Below, piece by piece: positions 18,831 through 29,740 of a DNA stretch of 64,000 bases. This DNA is from QHXW01 sp963768075 (lineage in GTDB: Bacteria; Acidobacteriota; Terriglobia; Bryobacterales; Bryobacteraceae): contig CAVYHD010000051.1 of NCBI GenBank assembly GCA_963768075.1, positions 452,889-516,888 on the forward strand. The letters run 5' to 3'. The translations under genes and the position numbers were made by a program. Positions within the stretch are counted from its first letter, which is position 1; each line of letters opens with the position of its first letter. Below the pieces are notes generated by a model. The model saw nothing but the letters and a program-made list of their open reading frames with translations. It did not search any database and was not told where the DNA came from.

Positions 18831-19514
18831 TCAATCCTGCTCTTCGCGCACGACGAACCCAACGCCGCGCACGGTATGGACAAGTTTTTGGTCGAACTGA
18901 TCGTCGATCTTTCGCCGCAAGCGAGCCACATGGACATCGATGACGTTGTCCAGGGGCGTATGGCGGCCCGCTTCTTTCCACACATCGCGCGTCAGCATCT
19001 CGCGGGAGACCACATGGCCTCGATGACGCACCAGGTACTCCAGGAGTTCGAACTCGCGCGCGGTTAGATCCAGCGTATGCCGTCTCGCGTGACGGAACGG
19101 CCCATCGACGTCCACTTCAAGATCCGCGACCCGCAGTTTTGGGCTGGTCTCCGGGATTCCTCTTCGAGAAAGCGCTCTGATGCGAGCGAGCAGTTCAGGA
19201 AATGCAAATGGCTTTACCAGATAGTCGTCGGCGCCGGTATCCAGGCCGCGAACCCGATCTTCGATGGCATCTCGGGCCGTCAGCATCAGGACCGGCGTTT
19301 TGAATCCATGCTGGCGCATGGTCGTCAGGATCTCAAAGCCGCTTCTGCCTGGAAGCATGACGTCGAGAATCACCAGGTCGAAGGATTCCGTCTGAGCCAG
19401 ATAGAACCCTTCCTCGCCGGTGTAGGCAAGGGCGACGCCGTACTGCTCAGCCTGAAGGCCCTCCTGCAATGCCCTGCCCAGTTTCTGCTCGTCCTCGATC
19501 ACCAAAATCCGCAC
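18831..19514 (-). CDS. OmpR/CusR-type response regulator
   Basis: 227 residues. The receiver domain has acidic pocket E7-D8, phosphoacceptor D51 (LVILDVMLPG), T79 and K101 (LVKPFAF). A winged-helix DNA-binding domain follows, with LTAREFELLEYLVRHRGHVVS and the ending HTVRGVGFVV. The start is GTG at 19514 with AAGGAGAA before it. The cognate kinase is at 16598-18025. The gene diverges from the RND efflux operon, and a large palindrome in the gap is the obvious binding site. Confidence 0.92.
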   Translation of the reverse strand: MRILVIEDEQKLGRALQEGLQAEQYGVALAYTGEEGFYLAQTESFDLVILDVMLPGRSGFEILTTMRQHGFKTPVLMLTARDAIEDRVRGLDTGADDYLVKPFAFPELLARIRALSRRGIPETSPKLRVADLEVDVDGPFRHARRHTLDLTAREFELLEYLVRHRGHVVSREMLTRDVWKEAGRHTPLDNVIDVHVARLRRKIDDQFDQKLVHTVRGVGFVVREEQD

Positions 19515-19559
19515 CTGGATTCTCCTTCTTCTTTATAGGCGAGCAGAAGATCGCCGTCT

Positions 19560-19621
19560 ACTGAAGACTTCCTGAAGATTTTCTGACGCGACTGTCAGGA
19601 AAACTTCAGGAAGTCTTCAGT
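19560..19621. promoter_or_regulatory. 62-bp nested palindrome, probable response-regulator operator
   Basis: Outer arms 19560-19577 (ACTGAAGACTTCCTGAAG) and 19604-19621 are an exact 18-bp inverted repeat. Inside it, TTTTCTGAC and GTCAGGAAAA form a second, near-perfect inverted pair. It sits between the divergent response-regulator gene and the efflux operon, where CusR/CzcR-like proteins bind. It could also form a cruciform. Confidence 0.7.
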
Positions 19622-19679
19622 GGCGGTTCTGCAGCTCTGCCCGTATATGTAGACTGTACGCTCGAAAGGAACGGAGTGT

Positions 19680-20050
19680 GTGCTCGCTCTTGGCCCGGCA
19701 AAGAAAGTCACGATTCATCTGAACGAAGATACCAGTTCTCGACAGCGACTTTTTGAGCCGCGAGATTCTCTCCTTGCTGCTCGAACAAGGCGTCGCGGGC
19801 GCAACGGTGCTGCGCCCGGAGGCCGGCTTCGGCTCGCACCATCGCATGCATACGCAGGAGGGAGGAATTGACACCGCTCAGCACATGCCGCTTCGCATCG
19901 AGTTCATCGACACGGAGCAAAACATCAGAACTCTCTTGCCTCTTCTCCAGGAGCTGGTGACGGACGGGCTGATCGAAGCTCAGGATACGGTGATTCTCAA
20001 GGTGGCTGTCGGAACAGTCTCGATGAGGGTTCGGTGTTCATTTGTTCGGG
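19680..20050 (+). pseudogene. DUF190 protein, frameshifted
   Basis: Small PII-like-fold DUF190 protein. It starts at GTG 19680 (AAAGGAACGGA upstream) with ALGPAKKVTIHLNEDTSSRQ, then after an indel near 19745 continues as LSREILSLLLEQGVAGATVLRPEAGFGSHH to QDTVILKV. About 115 codons when joined. It heads the efflux operon. In its second frame it runs without a stop into the signal peptide of the TolC-like gene, so the original end cannot be fixed. Confidence 0.7.
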
Positions 20051-21316
20051 TTTTCATCGGAAGTTGCCTAATGTGCACCGCCGTATGGGCGCAGACTCCG
20101 GCCACCGTTTCGCTCGCTCAGGCGCAGCAGATCGCTTTGCGTAATCACCCGCGGATTGCCTCCGCGGCACTGGCGGCGCAAGCGAGCGGATTCGTCGTCA
20201 AGGAGGTTCGCTCGGCCTACTATCCGACGCTCTCCGGCAACGTCACAGGCGTCGGCTCGGAGCACAATTCGGTTCTATCGGCGGGCGCCGTAACCACGTC
20301 AAGCATCTACAACCGCGCCGCGTCAGGCGTTCGTTGCGAATCAACTGCTGACCGACTTCGGACGCACCGCCAGCCTGGAGCAGAGCGCCAAGCTGCGCAA
20401 CGCCTCCCAGAATCAGAACGTGACCAATACCCGCGCCCAGGTGTTGATCGAAGTGCAACAGGCATATTACCAGGCGCTTGCATCGGAGTCCGTTCTCAAG
20501 GTCGCGCAGGCGACACTCGATCTCCGGCGCCTGACTCTTCGTCAAGTGAGCGCGCTGGCGCAGAGCGCCCTCCGATCGACGCTGGACGTCAGTTTTGCCC
20601 AGGTGAACGTCTCTCAAGCCGAACTCGACTTGTTCCGCGCCGAAAACGACGCCAAGGCCAGCCATGCGCGTTTGTCCGCCGCCATGGGTTACGATCGCGA
20701 CCAGCCATTTTCGTTGACCGACGAGCCGCTGCCGCCGCCGCTCGATCCGGACGTGGATGCATTGATCGGGCAGGCGATGCGCGAGCGGCCGGATTTGGCT
20801 GCGCTGCAGCTCAATCGCGATGCGCTGGACCGTTATGCGGAAGCCGAGAAGCGGCTTCGAAATCCGACCATCAGCGCCGCCGCGGTCGCCGGCGTGGCTC
20901 CCGTTCGGGACGACCGGCTGCCGGAAACCTACAGCGCCGCGGGCGTCAACGTGAATATCCCTGTTCTAAACGGCGGGCTGTTCAAGGCCCGGCGCGAAGA
21001 AGCCGAGTCGCGCGCCGCGGCGGCGAGCAAAGATGTTCAGGATTTGTCCGTGCAGATCGCGCGCGATGTGCGAGTTGCCTGGCTGGATGCGAACGACGCT
21101 TTCAGGCGGCTGGACGTGACGGCGCGCATGGTTGCGGAGGCGAATGAAGCTCTGCGGTTGGCCCAGGCGCGCTACGACAATGCTCTGGGCAGCATCGTTG
21201 AACTCAACCAGGCGCAGTTGAACCAAACCTCGGCCGAGATCGCGGCCGCATCCGCCAAATATGAATACCTTAGCCGGCGGGCGGCGCTCAATTATGCAAT
21301 GGGGATCTTACGATGA
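20023..21316 (+). pseudogene. TolC-family outer-membrane efflux protein, frameshifted
   Basis: Outer-membrane channel partner of an RND pump. The ATG at 20023 starts a signal peptide ending AVWAQ, then VSLAQAQQIALRNHPRIASA. An indel near 20325 moves the frame to NQLLTDFGRTASLEQSAKLRN. Two OEP helical repeats follow, including ALRSTLDVSFAQVNVSQAEL and QARYDNALGSIVELNQAQL, ending ALNYAMGILR. About 430 codons when joined, the normal size. The stop overlaps the ATG of the membrane-fusion gene (ATGA). Confidence 0.85.
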
Positions 21317-22540
21317 GTCACATGACACGGACACGTGGGCGATGTCTTCTGATCATCGCTGTTGTCATCTCTTTATTGGCGGCGATCACCTCCTGCGCCC
21401 GCAGCGGCGGCGCGGAAGCATCGCAGACGGCCGACGAACACGCCCACGGTGGCGGTCGTCAAGGCGACGCGCGCCGATCTCTCCAGCGACTTGGTCCTGA
21501 CCGCGGAATTCGAGCCGTTTCAGGAAATCGATGTCATGGCCAAGGTGTCCGGATACATTCGCGAGATCAAGGTCGATATCGGCGATCGCGTTCAAGAAGG
21601 ACAACTGCTCGCGACGCTGGAAATCCCGGAAATGCAGGACGATCTCACCCGAGCGGCGGCGGCGATCGAAGAGGCAACCGCCGAATTGGCCACCGCGCGC
21701 GATGAGTTGCAGCGCGCCGAATCGGCTCACGACATGGCGCATCTGTCTTACTCGCGCATTCTGGACGTCTCCAAGCGCGAACCCGGGCTGGTTCCGCAGC
21801 AGGAAGTGGACGAGGTGCACTCCCGCGATCTGGTGGCCGAGGCGCAGGTCTCCGGCGCCAAGTCGCATATCACGGCTTGTGAGCAGCGCATTCGCGTCTC
21901 GCAAGCCGAGCAGGCGCGTTTCAAGACCCTGTATCAGTACGCGAGTCATCACCGCGCCTTTCACCGGCGTCGTGACCAAGCGATACGCCAATACCGGCTC
22001 TTTGATTCAAGCCGGAACGGCTTCGCAGACTCAGGCCATGCCGGTCGTCCGCCTTTCCGAAAACGGCCTGCTTCGGCTCGCGCTGCCAGTGCCGGAATCC
22101 GCGGTTCCGCTGATTCACCTCGGTGAGCCGGTGGACGTCCGGGTGTCCGCGCTGAATCGAACATTTCCGGGCCGAGTCGCCCGCTTCGCGGACAAAGTCG
22201 ACCAGTCCACCCGAACCATGAAGACGGAAGTCGATGTTCCCAATCCATCGCTCGTGCTGGTTCCCGGGCATGTACGCCGAAGTCGACCTTGTCACGGAAC
22301 AACGAAAGAACGTGCTCTCGGTTCCGGTGGAAGCCGTCGACGGCTCCGGAGACTCCGCCCGCGTCTTCACCGTCCAACCGTCCGGAACGATCCAGATCGT
22401 TCCAGTCCGCCTTGGCATCGAGACGCGCAGAACGGATCGAAGTCCGATCCGGCGACCTGAAGGAAGGCGACAGCGTCGTAGTCGGATCGCGCTCCGGGCT
22501 GAAGGACGGCAACAAAGTTCAACCCAAGAGTGATCAGCCT
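21313..22540 (+). pseudogene. RND membrane-fusion (adaptor) lipoprotein with four frameshifts
   Basis: Periplasmic adaptor linking the pump to TolC. The N-terminus has a lipobox (LLAAITSC). The pieces in order are: lipoprotein leader to about 21455; TVAVVKATRADLSSDLVLTA through the biotinyl-lipoyl and hairpin region to LYQYAS (to about 21945); ITAPFTGVVTKRYANTGSLI through the beta-barrel domain to PSLVLVPG (to about 22270); MYAEVDLVTEQRKNVLSVPVEAV (to about 22430); then RSGDLKEGDSVVVGSRSGL to the end. Each change of frame needs one small indel. Confidence 0.85.
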
Positions 22541-22576
22541 GGCCGGCGATTCGGCGCCGAAATCGTAGGGAACCTC

Positions 22577-25500
22577 ATGTCGCGATTTGCCATCAACACG
22601 CCCTATCTCATCATCGTTGTCTGCCTGATCATCGCCATCCTCGGCGGGGTCAGCGTTGTCCAGATGCCCGTGGATATGTTCCCGGCAATGAACATTCCGG
22701 TCGTCGTCGTCGCCACGTTTTACGCCGGAATGCCTCCGGAGCAAATCGAGGGCGACATCACGTATCACCTGGAGCGATTTTTTACGTTCGCCAGCGGCAT
22801 CGACCATATCGAATCGCGATCGCTGAACGGCGTGAGTATCATTCGCGTCTATTTTCAATCGAACACGAACGCGGATATTGACGCGGCGACCATCGCCAAC
22901 CTGGCGGTCTCGGACATGAAGGACTTGCCGCCCGGCACGCTTGCCGCCGGTGGTGCTCAAGTCCGACGCTTCGAGCCTTCCCGTGTGCCTGGTGACCATG
23001 AACGGCGAAGGGATGACCGACGGCAACCTGAAGGACATCGCGCAGAACTTCGTTCGAAATCAACTGGCGAGCGTTCCCGGCGCATCCATCCCGCAGCCAT
23101 TTGGCGGACCATGGCGTCAAATCCAGTTCTACGTCGATCCGTACAAACTGGAGGCCCGGCAGATCAGCCCGATGGACGTGGTTCGGTCGCTGAGCCAGGC
23201 GAATGTCATTCTTCCCGCGGGCGACGTGCAGATCGGAAATCTCGACTACAACATCTATTCGAATGCGCAGTTCAATCTAAAGGACGCCAACCAGTATCCC
23301 GTCAAGATGAACGGCGAGAATCCGGTTCTGATGTCGGATATCGGGCAGCTTAAGGACGCCCACGCTCTCCAGTACAACGTCGTTCATGTGAACGGACAGC
23401 GATCCGTCTATCTTCCGGTGATGAAGCAAGGCGGCGATTCGAACACGATTGCCGTGGTCGATGGCGTCCGCAAGACCGTCACTCATCTGGTGGACGTTCC
23501 TTCGGCCATGAAAACCGACGTCGTGTTCGATCAGTCGCGCTTCGTGCGCACCGCGATCGAAACCCTGCTGCATGAAGGAGGAATCGGTCTGTTCCTCACC
23601 TGCGTGATGATTCTGATGTTCCTGGGCAGCCTGCGAGCCACGGTTGCGGTCTTCTTCTCCATCCCGCTCTCGGTGTGCGCGACGTTCTTCGTTCTGCAAC
23701 TGGGCGGATCGTCCGTCAACAGCATGGTGCTGGGCGGGCTGGCGCTGGCGTTGTCGCGGCTGATCGACAATTCCGTGGTGGTTCTCGAGAATATCTACCG
23801 CCATCTTGAAATGGGGGAGCCGCCGCGAGTCGCCGCCGAAACCGGCGGAAAGGAAGTCGCTCTCCCGGTGCTCGCGTCCACGCTGACCACCGCCGTGGTC
23901 TTCTTCCCCGTAACGCTGCTGGCCGGCGTCAGCAAGTTTCTGTTTTCGGCCATGGCGCTGGCGGTGGTGGTTTCTCTTTTCGCGTCTTACATCGTCGCGA
24001 TGACGGTTGTGCCGCTGTTCTGCGCGCGATATCTGAAGCTCGAACATCCCGAGCATCTCAGTGAAGCTGACGCTGCCGAAGCGCGGACACTGAAGGGCAA
24101 TTCAGCTGGCTGGGGAGCGCGCTTCAACGCGGCTTTCAATGCAGCCTTCAATCGAATGCTGGAGCTGTACGAAGTGCTGGTCCAACAGGTGCTCCGCATA
24201 CCGGCAACCGTGTTGGTGGTGTTCTTCGTAGCCTTTGCGGCGAGTCTCCTCCTGTACAGCCAACTTGGGTTTTCGTACTTCCCGCAAACCGACGCGGGCC
24301 AGTTTGTGATCACCTTCAAGGCGCCTTCGGGAACCAAGCTCACCGTCACCGAGAAGGAAGTCGCCAATCTTGAGAGCTTGATCAAGGAAATCGTCCGGCC
24401 GGAAGATCTTGGCATCATCGTCGATAACATCGGCGTCGACAATGGCTTCTCCGCTGTCTACACGTCGAATGCCGCCATGCATACCGGTTTTGTTCAGGTG
24501 GGCCTGCAGCCCGAGCATCGTATCGGCAGCTATGAGTACATTCGCCAGATCAAGAAACGCATGGCCCAGGAGATGCCGGAGATCACGCCCTTCTTCTCCA
24601 CGGGCAGCCTGGTGGATGCCGTCGTCAGCATGGGTGCGCCCGCCCCGATCGACGTGCAAGTGGTGGGAGCGAACCTCGACACCGACAATAAGGTCGCTCA
24701 GGATATCGCCAGCAAGTTGCGGCTGTCGCCAACCATCGCCGACGTGTTCATGCCGCAGGATCTTGACTATCCGTCTCTTCGCGTGGATGTCGACCGCCTG
24801 CACGCCGCCAAGCTCGGCCTGACCGAGCGGGAAGTGCTGACCAACGTCATCACCTCTCTCACTTCCAACCAGATGATCGCTCCCAATCTGTGGATCGACC
24901 CGCGCAATGGGAATAACTATTTCCTGACAGTTCAATATCCGGAGACGCAGATTCGCTCCATCCAGGATTTGCGGTCCATTCCGCTTCACGCGGATGGCGT
25001 CGCTCAGCCGACGCGCTTGGACATGATTGCCAATATCGAACGCATCAAAGCGCCCACCGAGGTGGATCACTACCAGATCCGGCGCAAGCTCGACATCTAT
25101 GCGCGTCCGTCCAGCGAAAATCTTGGCGCCGCGGCCGACTACGTTCGCAACGTGATTGCGCACGAAGATATTCCGGGTAATGTAAACGTGGCCGTCCGGG
25201 GGAGCGCGGAGGCCATGAACGCGTCGTTCAAAAGCTTTGCGATCGGCCTCATCTTTCCGTCGTGTTGCTCTACCTGATTCTGGTGGCTCAGTTCAGGTCC
25301 TTCATCGATCCGTTCATCATCCTGTTGGCGCTGCCGCCGGGACATTTCCGGCGTGTTGATCGTGCTCGTTCTCACCGGGACAACGCTGAACGTCATGTCG
25401 CTGATGGGTGTCGTGATGCTGGCCGGAATCGCGATGTCCAACAGCATTCTGATCGTCGAATTCGCCCATCACCTGAAGATGGAAGGCAGAGGCGTGGGTG

Positions 25501-25727
25501 AAGCGATTGTCGAATCCTGCCGCGTGCGTTTGCGCCCCATCCTGATGACATCGCTCGCCACGATCATCGGGCTGCTGCCGATGGCCCTGAAGCTCGGCGA
25601 GGGCAGTGAGTCGTATGCGCCCTTGGCTCGCGCGCTGATCGGCGGGCTCCTGGTTTCGGTGGTGTTCACGGTGTTCCTGGTCCCGGCGGGCTTTTTTCTT
25701 GTATACCGCAACCGGCCAGCCAGCTAG
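22577..25727 (+). pseudogene. RND efflux pump (AcrB/MMPL-type inner membrane), three frameshifts
   Basis: Proton-driven inner-membrane exporter of about 1045 codons when joined. The ATG at 22577 begins the usual SRFAINTPYLIIVVC helix. An indel near 22940 leads into the largest frame (to about 25250), which holds helices 2-6 and the pore domains, with the phrases GLALALSRLIDNSVVVLENIYRHL and TTAVVFFPVTLLAGV. Indels near 25250 and 25345 separate VVLLYLILVAQFRSFIDPF from VLTGTTLNVMSLMGVVMLAG and the final helices. The typical GxxLxxGxxVDNAIVV acid pair reads SRLIDNSVVV, with a single aspartate. The substrate is unknown; the type of two-component partner hints at metals or drugs. Confidence 0.88.
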
Positions 25728-25856
25728 AGACGATGGCACCGAGGCCGTCACGGTGATTCCTGAGAAGAAGCAGGCTGGAACACGGCATTGGGCGGGGAAA
25801 GGAAAGGAGCGGGAAGTAGTCTATGCCAACCGGTTCCACCACCGCGTAAAAGAAAA

Positions 25857-25985
25857 ATGAAACGGCCCGCCGTGGAGGTGGCCGACATCCTCCGCGCGCA
25901 GGGCGACCGCTTCCTGGACAGGTGCGAGAAGAGTCTCGATTTTCAGCAACTCAGAGCTTCCCGGGCCATCCCACGCTGCCGCACA
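25857..25985 (+). pseudogene. IS91-family transposase, N-terminal scrap
   Basis: ATG at 25857 followed by RPAVEVADILRAQGDRFLD and LDFQQLRASRAIPRCRT, the conserved opening of IS91/IS801-type transposases before their zinc-binding region. The similarity stops at about 25985 and the catalytic part is absent. The rest of the gap to 26241 shows nothing recognisable. Confidence 0.65.
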
Positions 25986-26241
25986 TATCCAGTAGCTCTG
26001 ATCGCGCGGGCTGTTATCTCGGAGCCCTCGCAAATTACCGCGGCTGGAGTAACCGCAGCGGGCCTCGTAGCGCCTTCATATCAACCCCTTCTCTGCGCAT
26101 TTTCAGCACTCAGAAATCTAAAAACAGACTTCAACCACGGGCTGCTAGGAAGCTTCGAACGTCCTCTTGTTTATCGCGGTGCGGTCCACATGAGATGATC
26201 ATGATGATAATGGAAACGGAATCGGCCATTGGCAGGAAGGC

Positions 26242-27930
26242 ATGCAAGGGACCGAATCAATGCTGCCATCGATAAGTACACCCGACCGGCAGGCCCAGGC
26301 CTTCCCTGTTCTAACCCCCGCCCAGATCGACCGCATCCGGCCGTACGGCATTGCGAGAACAGTTCGAGCCGGAGAGATCCTGTTCGAGACGGGTGAACTT
26401 GGAATGCCTTGCTTTGTTGTGCTCTCAGGAAAGCTCGAGATTCTCATGACGAGGCTCTCCGGCGAGCTCGTATTTGTGACGTATGGTCCTGGAGGTTTCT
26501 CCGGAGAAATGGTCTTGATTTCCGGAGCCCGCTCTCTATCGCGCGGGCGTGTTGCCGAGCCAGGAGAATTCCTGGAAGTTAGCGCAGATGCCTTGCACTC
26601 GCTAATCGCAAAAGATGCCGAACTGAGCGATATCTTCATGCGCGCCTTCATCCAGCGACGCCTTGCGCTAATTACGGAAGGCATGGGTAACGTGATTATC
26701 TTGGGATCGCGTCACTCGGCTGACACGCTGCGCTTGCGCGAGTTTCTCACCCGCAACGGACATCCGCACACATATATCGACCTTGACAGTGACACGACCG
26801 CTCAGGAGCTGCTGGATCGTTTTAACCTGAAGATCGACGAAATACCCGTTGTGATTTGCAGCGGAAAGGCCGTGCTGCGCAATCCCACTACGCAGCAGTT
26901 GGCTAAATGTCTGGGATTCGCGGGCACAGTCGATGAGTCACGCATTCGTGATGTCGCCATCGTGGGCGGTGGTCCGGCCGGACTGGCGGCGGCGGTTTAC
27001 GCCGCTTCTGAAGGCTTGGACGCCGTCGTGATCGAAGCTGATTTTCCCGGTGGACAGGCGGGCGCGAGCTCGAAGATAGAGAACTACCTTGGTTTCCCTA
27101 CTGGCATCTCCGGCCTGGAGCTCACGGGCCGCGCCGTTGTCCAGGCAGAAAAATTCGGCGCTCAGATGTTGGTGGGTCAACGGGTGGTCCAGGTCCACTG
27201 CGATCAGAGACCATACCAGCTCTCGCTGGAGAATGGCGGCATTCTGCAGGCTCGCAGCATCATTATCGCCGTTGGAGCGCAATACAATACGCCGAACATC
27301 GCCAACCTAAAGCAGTTCGAAGGGAATGGAGTTTATTACGCGGCCACATTCATGGAATCGCAACTCTGCGGGGGTGATGAGGTCATCGTCATCGGCGGGG
27401 GCAATTCAGCCGGCCAGGCGGCAGTTTTCCTGGCAGAGACTGCCCACAAGGTCTATATGCTGGTTCGCGGAAAGACCCTTTCGGAGACGATGTCACGCTA
27501 TCTGATGCAGAGGATTACGAAGCATCCGGTGATCGAGCTGCATCTGGAAGCTGAGCTTCTGTCATTAGAAGGCGATTCGCATCTGGAACGCGTCACCTGG
27601 CTCGACCGATCGTCGGGGGAGAGATCGACGCGCGAGATCCGGCACGTTTTCGTGATGGCCGGTGCGTCACCGCACAGCGACTGGTTGCGTGGCTGTGTCG
27701 CGCTGGATCAGCAGGGATTCATTCTTACAGGACGGGACTTGGATCCGATTCTGGCAGGCGCACCACGAAAGTGGCCTCTGGGCCGGCCGCCGCAGATGCT
27801 TGAGACGAGCTTGCCAGCAGTTTACGCAGTTGGCGACATCCGCTCCGGAAACGTGAAGCGGGTTGCGTCAGCTGTTGGCGAAGGTGCGATCTCGATCCAC
27901 CTTGTACATCGCGCCCTGGCGGAAATATAG
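26242..27930 (+). CDS. Cyclic-nucleotide-binding / thioredoxin-reductase-like flavoprotein
   Basis: 562 residues in three parts. A cNMP-binding (CRP-like) sensor domain (about 22-145) includes ARTVRAGEILFETGELG and GGFSGEMVLISG. A glutaredoxin-like fold (150-230) has its active site reading GSRHS instead of CxxC. The last part is a pyridine-nucleotide-disulfide oxidoreductase of thioredoxin-reductase type, with FAD loop VGGGPAGLAA (241-250), NADPH loop IGGGNSAGQAA near 390 and VGDIRSG near 530. No CxxC pair is present in the reductase domain, so it cannot be a classical thioredoxin reductase. Either ATG 26242 or ATG 26260 may be used; the latter has AAGGGA at better spacing. Confidence 0.85.
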   Translation: MQGTESMLPSISTPDRQAQAFPVLTPAQIDRIRPYGIARTVRAGEILFETGELGMPCFVVLSGKLEILMTRLSGELVFVTYGPGGFSGEMVLISGARSLSRGRVAEPGEFLEVSADALHSLIAKDAELSDIFMRAFIQRRLALITEGMGNVIILGSRHSADTLRLREFLTRNGHPHTYIDLDSDTTAQELLDRFNLKIDEIPVVICSGKAVLRNPTTQQLAKCLGFAGTVDESRIRDVAIVGGGPAGLAAAVYAASEGLDAVVIEADFPGGQAGASSKIENYLGFPTGISGLELTGRAVVQAEKFGAQMLVGQRVVQVHCDQRPYQLSLENGGILQARSIIIAVGAQYNTPNIANLKQFEGNGVYYAATFMESQLCGGDEVIVIGGGNSAGQAAVFLAETAHKVYMLVRGKTLSETMSRYLMQRITKHPVIELHLEAELLSLEGDSHLERVTWLDRSSGERSTREIRHVFVMAGASPHSDWLRGCVALDQQGFILTGRDLDPILAGAPRKWPLGRPPQMLETSLPAVYAVGDIRSGNVKRVASAVGEGAISIHLVHRALAEI

Positions 27931-27991
27931 CGTCGACAAGAAGGAGATCATTTGCGTCGAGGTGGCGGCTGCTGTTAAGGTTGTCCCCCGA

Positions 27992-29528
27992 CTATTGACG
28001 CTCCGGTCTCCTCCCGGTTGTTATCAATACTGCGGCGCTCAGGGAACTTGCAAGCGCCAGCCCCGCGGCCACCCACAAAACCGTGCGATAGCCGGCGACA
28101 AATGCTTCCTCAATAGCTCGCCGCGCCCGCCCATCTCCCGTTTCCGCGGCAGCGAGCTTGGATCGCTGACCTTCGATCTGCGTCCGCACCGGCGGTGGCA
28201 GGTTGAGGCTATCCAATTGCCGGGTCAGATTGACCTGGAAAACTCCGCTAAGCAATGCTCCAAAAACCGCCACCGCCAGCAAGCTGGCGATCCGCGAGAC
28301 AGCATTGTTGATCCCAGAGGCCGCTCCCGCATAACCCTGGTCAACCGCATTCATCACAGTCGTGGTCAGCGGAGCGACGCTGATCGCCATGCCAAACCCC
28401 AGCACCGCCACGGCGGGGAAGAACGTCGCCCAGTAGGAGCCGCCGATGCCCGGCCTCGTAAACAACGCGAAACCGACGGCTGCGATCAGGGGACCTACCA
28501 CCAGCGGCGCCTTGGCGCCGTATCGATCGAGAAGTCCGCCAGACCAGCGCGATAGCAAGAACATCAACAAAATGAAAGGCAGCAGTGCGGCCCCCGCTTC
28601 GGTCGGCGAGTAGCCTTGCACCTGTATCAGATCGAGCGGGAAAAAGAAAAGCATGCCGCTCGATGCGGAGTACAGAAAGAGAGTGAGCAGGTTCGCACCG
28701 CTGAAATTTCTGGAACGGAACAAACCGAGCGGAACCATCGGCGACGATGAGATCGCCTTCCCAAAACAACAGCACAATCAGGGCGATGGCTCCTAATGCT
28801 CCCGCGATTGGGATCGATTCAATCAGGGCAAGAACGATCCCGCCGAAACCGAGCACCGTCAAAAGACCACCGAGCCAGTCGAAGTGCGAACTTCGGTTCG
28901 CGGCCCGGCTTTCCGGGACCTTCCACAGGCTCAGAAAAAGCACCGACAATCCGATAGGCACATTAATGAAAAATACCCACCTCCACGAACCGTGCTCGAC
29001 GAACCATCCTCCCAGCACCGGACCGATGGCGGCCGTAATCGACGTAAGCCCGGACCACGTCCCGATCGCGCGACCGCGTTCCTTCTGAGAAAAATTAGCG
29101 CTGACCAGAGCGAGGCTGCCGGGGACCAATAGCGCACCACCGATTCCCTGGACGCCCCTGGCGACAATAAGCTGTCCGATGTTGGACGCTAATCCGCACC
29201 AGGCGGAGGCCAGCGAGAAGATCACCACGCCGGCGGTGAAAATTTTCCGGCGGCCGTAAAGGTCTCCTAAGGTACCACCAATCAGAAGCAGCGCTGCGAG
29301 GAAGAGCGCGTAGGATTCCACGACCCATTGAACGTCCGCCAGCGTCGCGTGCAGAGCCGCTTGCAGCGCCGGAAGCGCCACGTTCACGACCGTGCTGTCA
29401 ACGAACGCCATGCTCGAACCGAGGATCGTCGCGGCTAGAATCCAGCGGCCGTTGGTTTTTGCTGGAGCATCACACGAGCCGGCGAGAATCGCGGCGGCGT
29501 CGCAAGGAGGTCTGGCGATGCTGGCCAT
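27992..29528 (-). pseudogene. DHA2-family MFS drug exporter (EmrB/QacA-like), one frameshift
   Basis: 14-helix proton antiporter. The N-terminal frame from ATG 29528 (GGAG upstream) carries SSMAFVDSTVVNVALPALQ, GGTLGDLYGRRKIFTAG, VARGVQGIGGALLVPGSLAL and the motif C segment AIGPVLGGWFVEHGSWRW. After LLFWE near 28765 the homology moves to another frame with MVPLGLFRSRNFSGANLLT and continues to the end at 27992. About 511 codons when joined. One indel is enough to restore it, so this may be an assembly error rather than a dead gene. Confidence 0.85.
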
Positions 29529-29740
29529 GATCTATTCTCCACCGGGCGGCAAGTGTCACGGAATTGCGTTCGGGCAGTCCACATCTTCCTAGCGGTTGTA
29601 AAACCGACGATTCGATCTCCTTGCCGCGAAGGTGGCACGGACAACTCTCAGTTATCCAAACCGAGACCCCTCTTGGAAATCGATGACGGTGTGCAGGAGA
29701 AAGCTTGATTCAAAACGGGCATTCATATGCTCAGATTTTT

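Noticed and set aside
24102..25163. 353-codon minus-strand frame opposite the RND pump
   Set aside because: Shadow of the pump gene; arginine/histidine-rich with no family motif.
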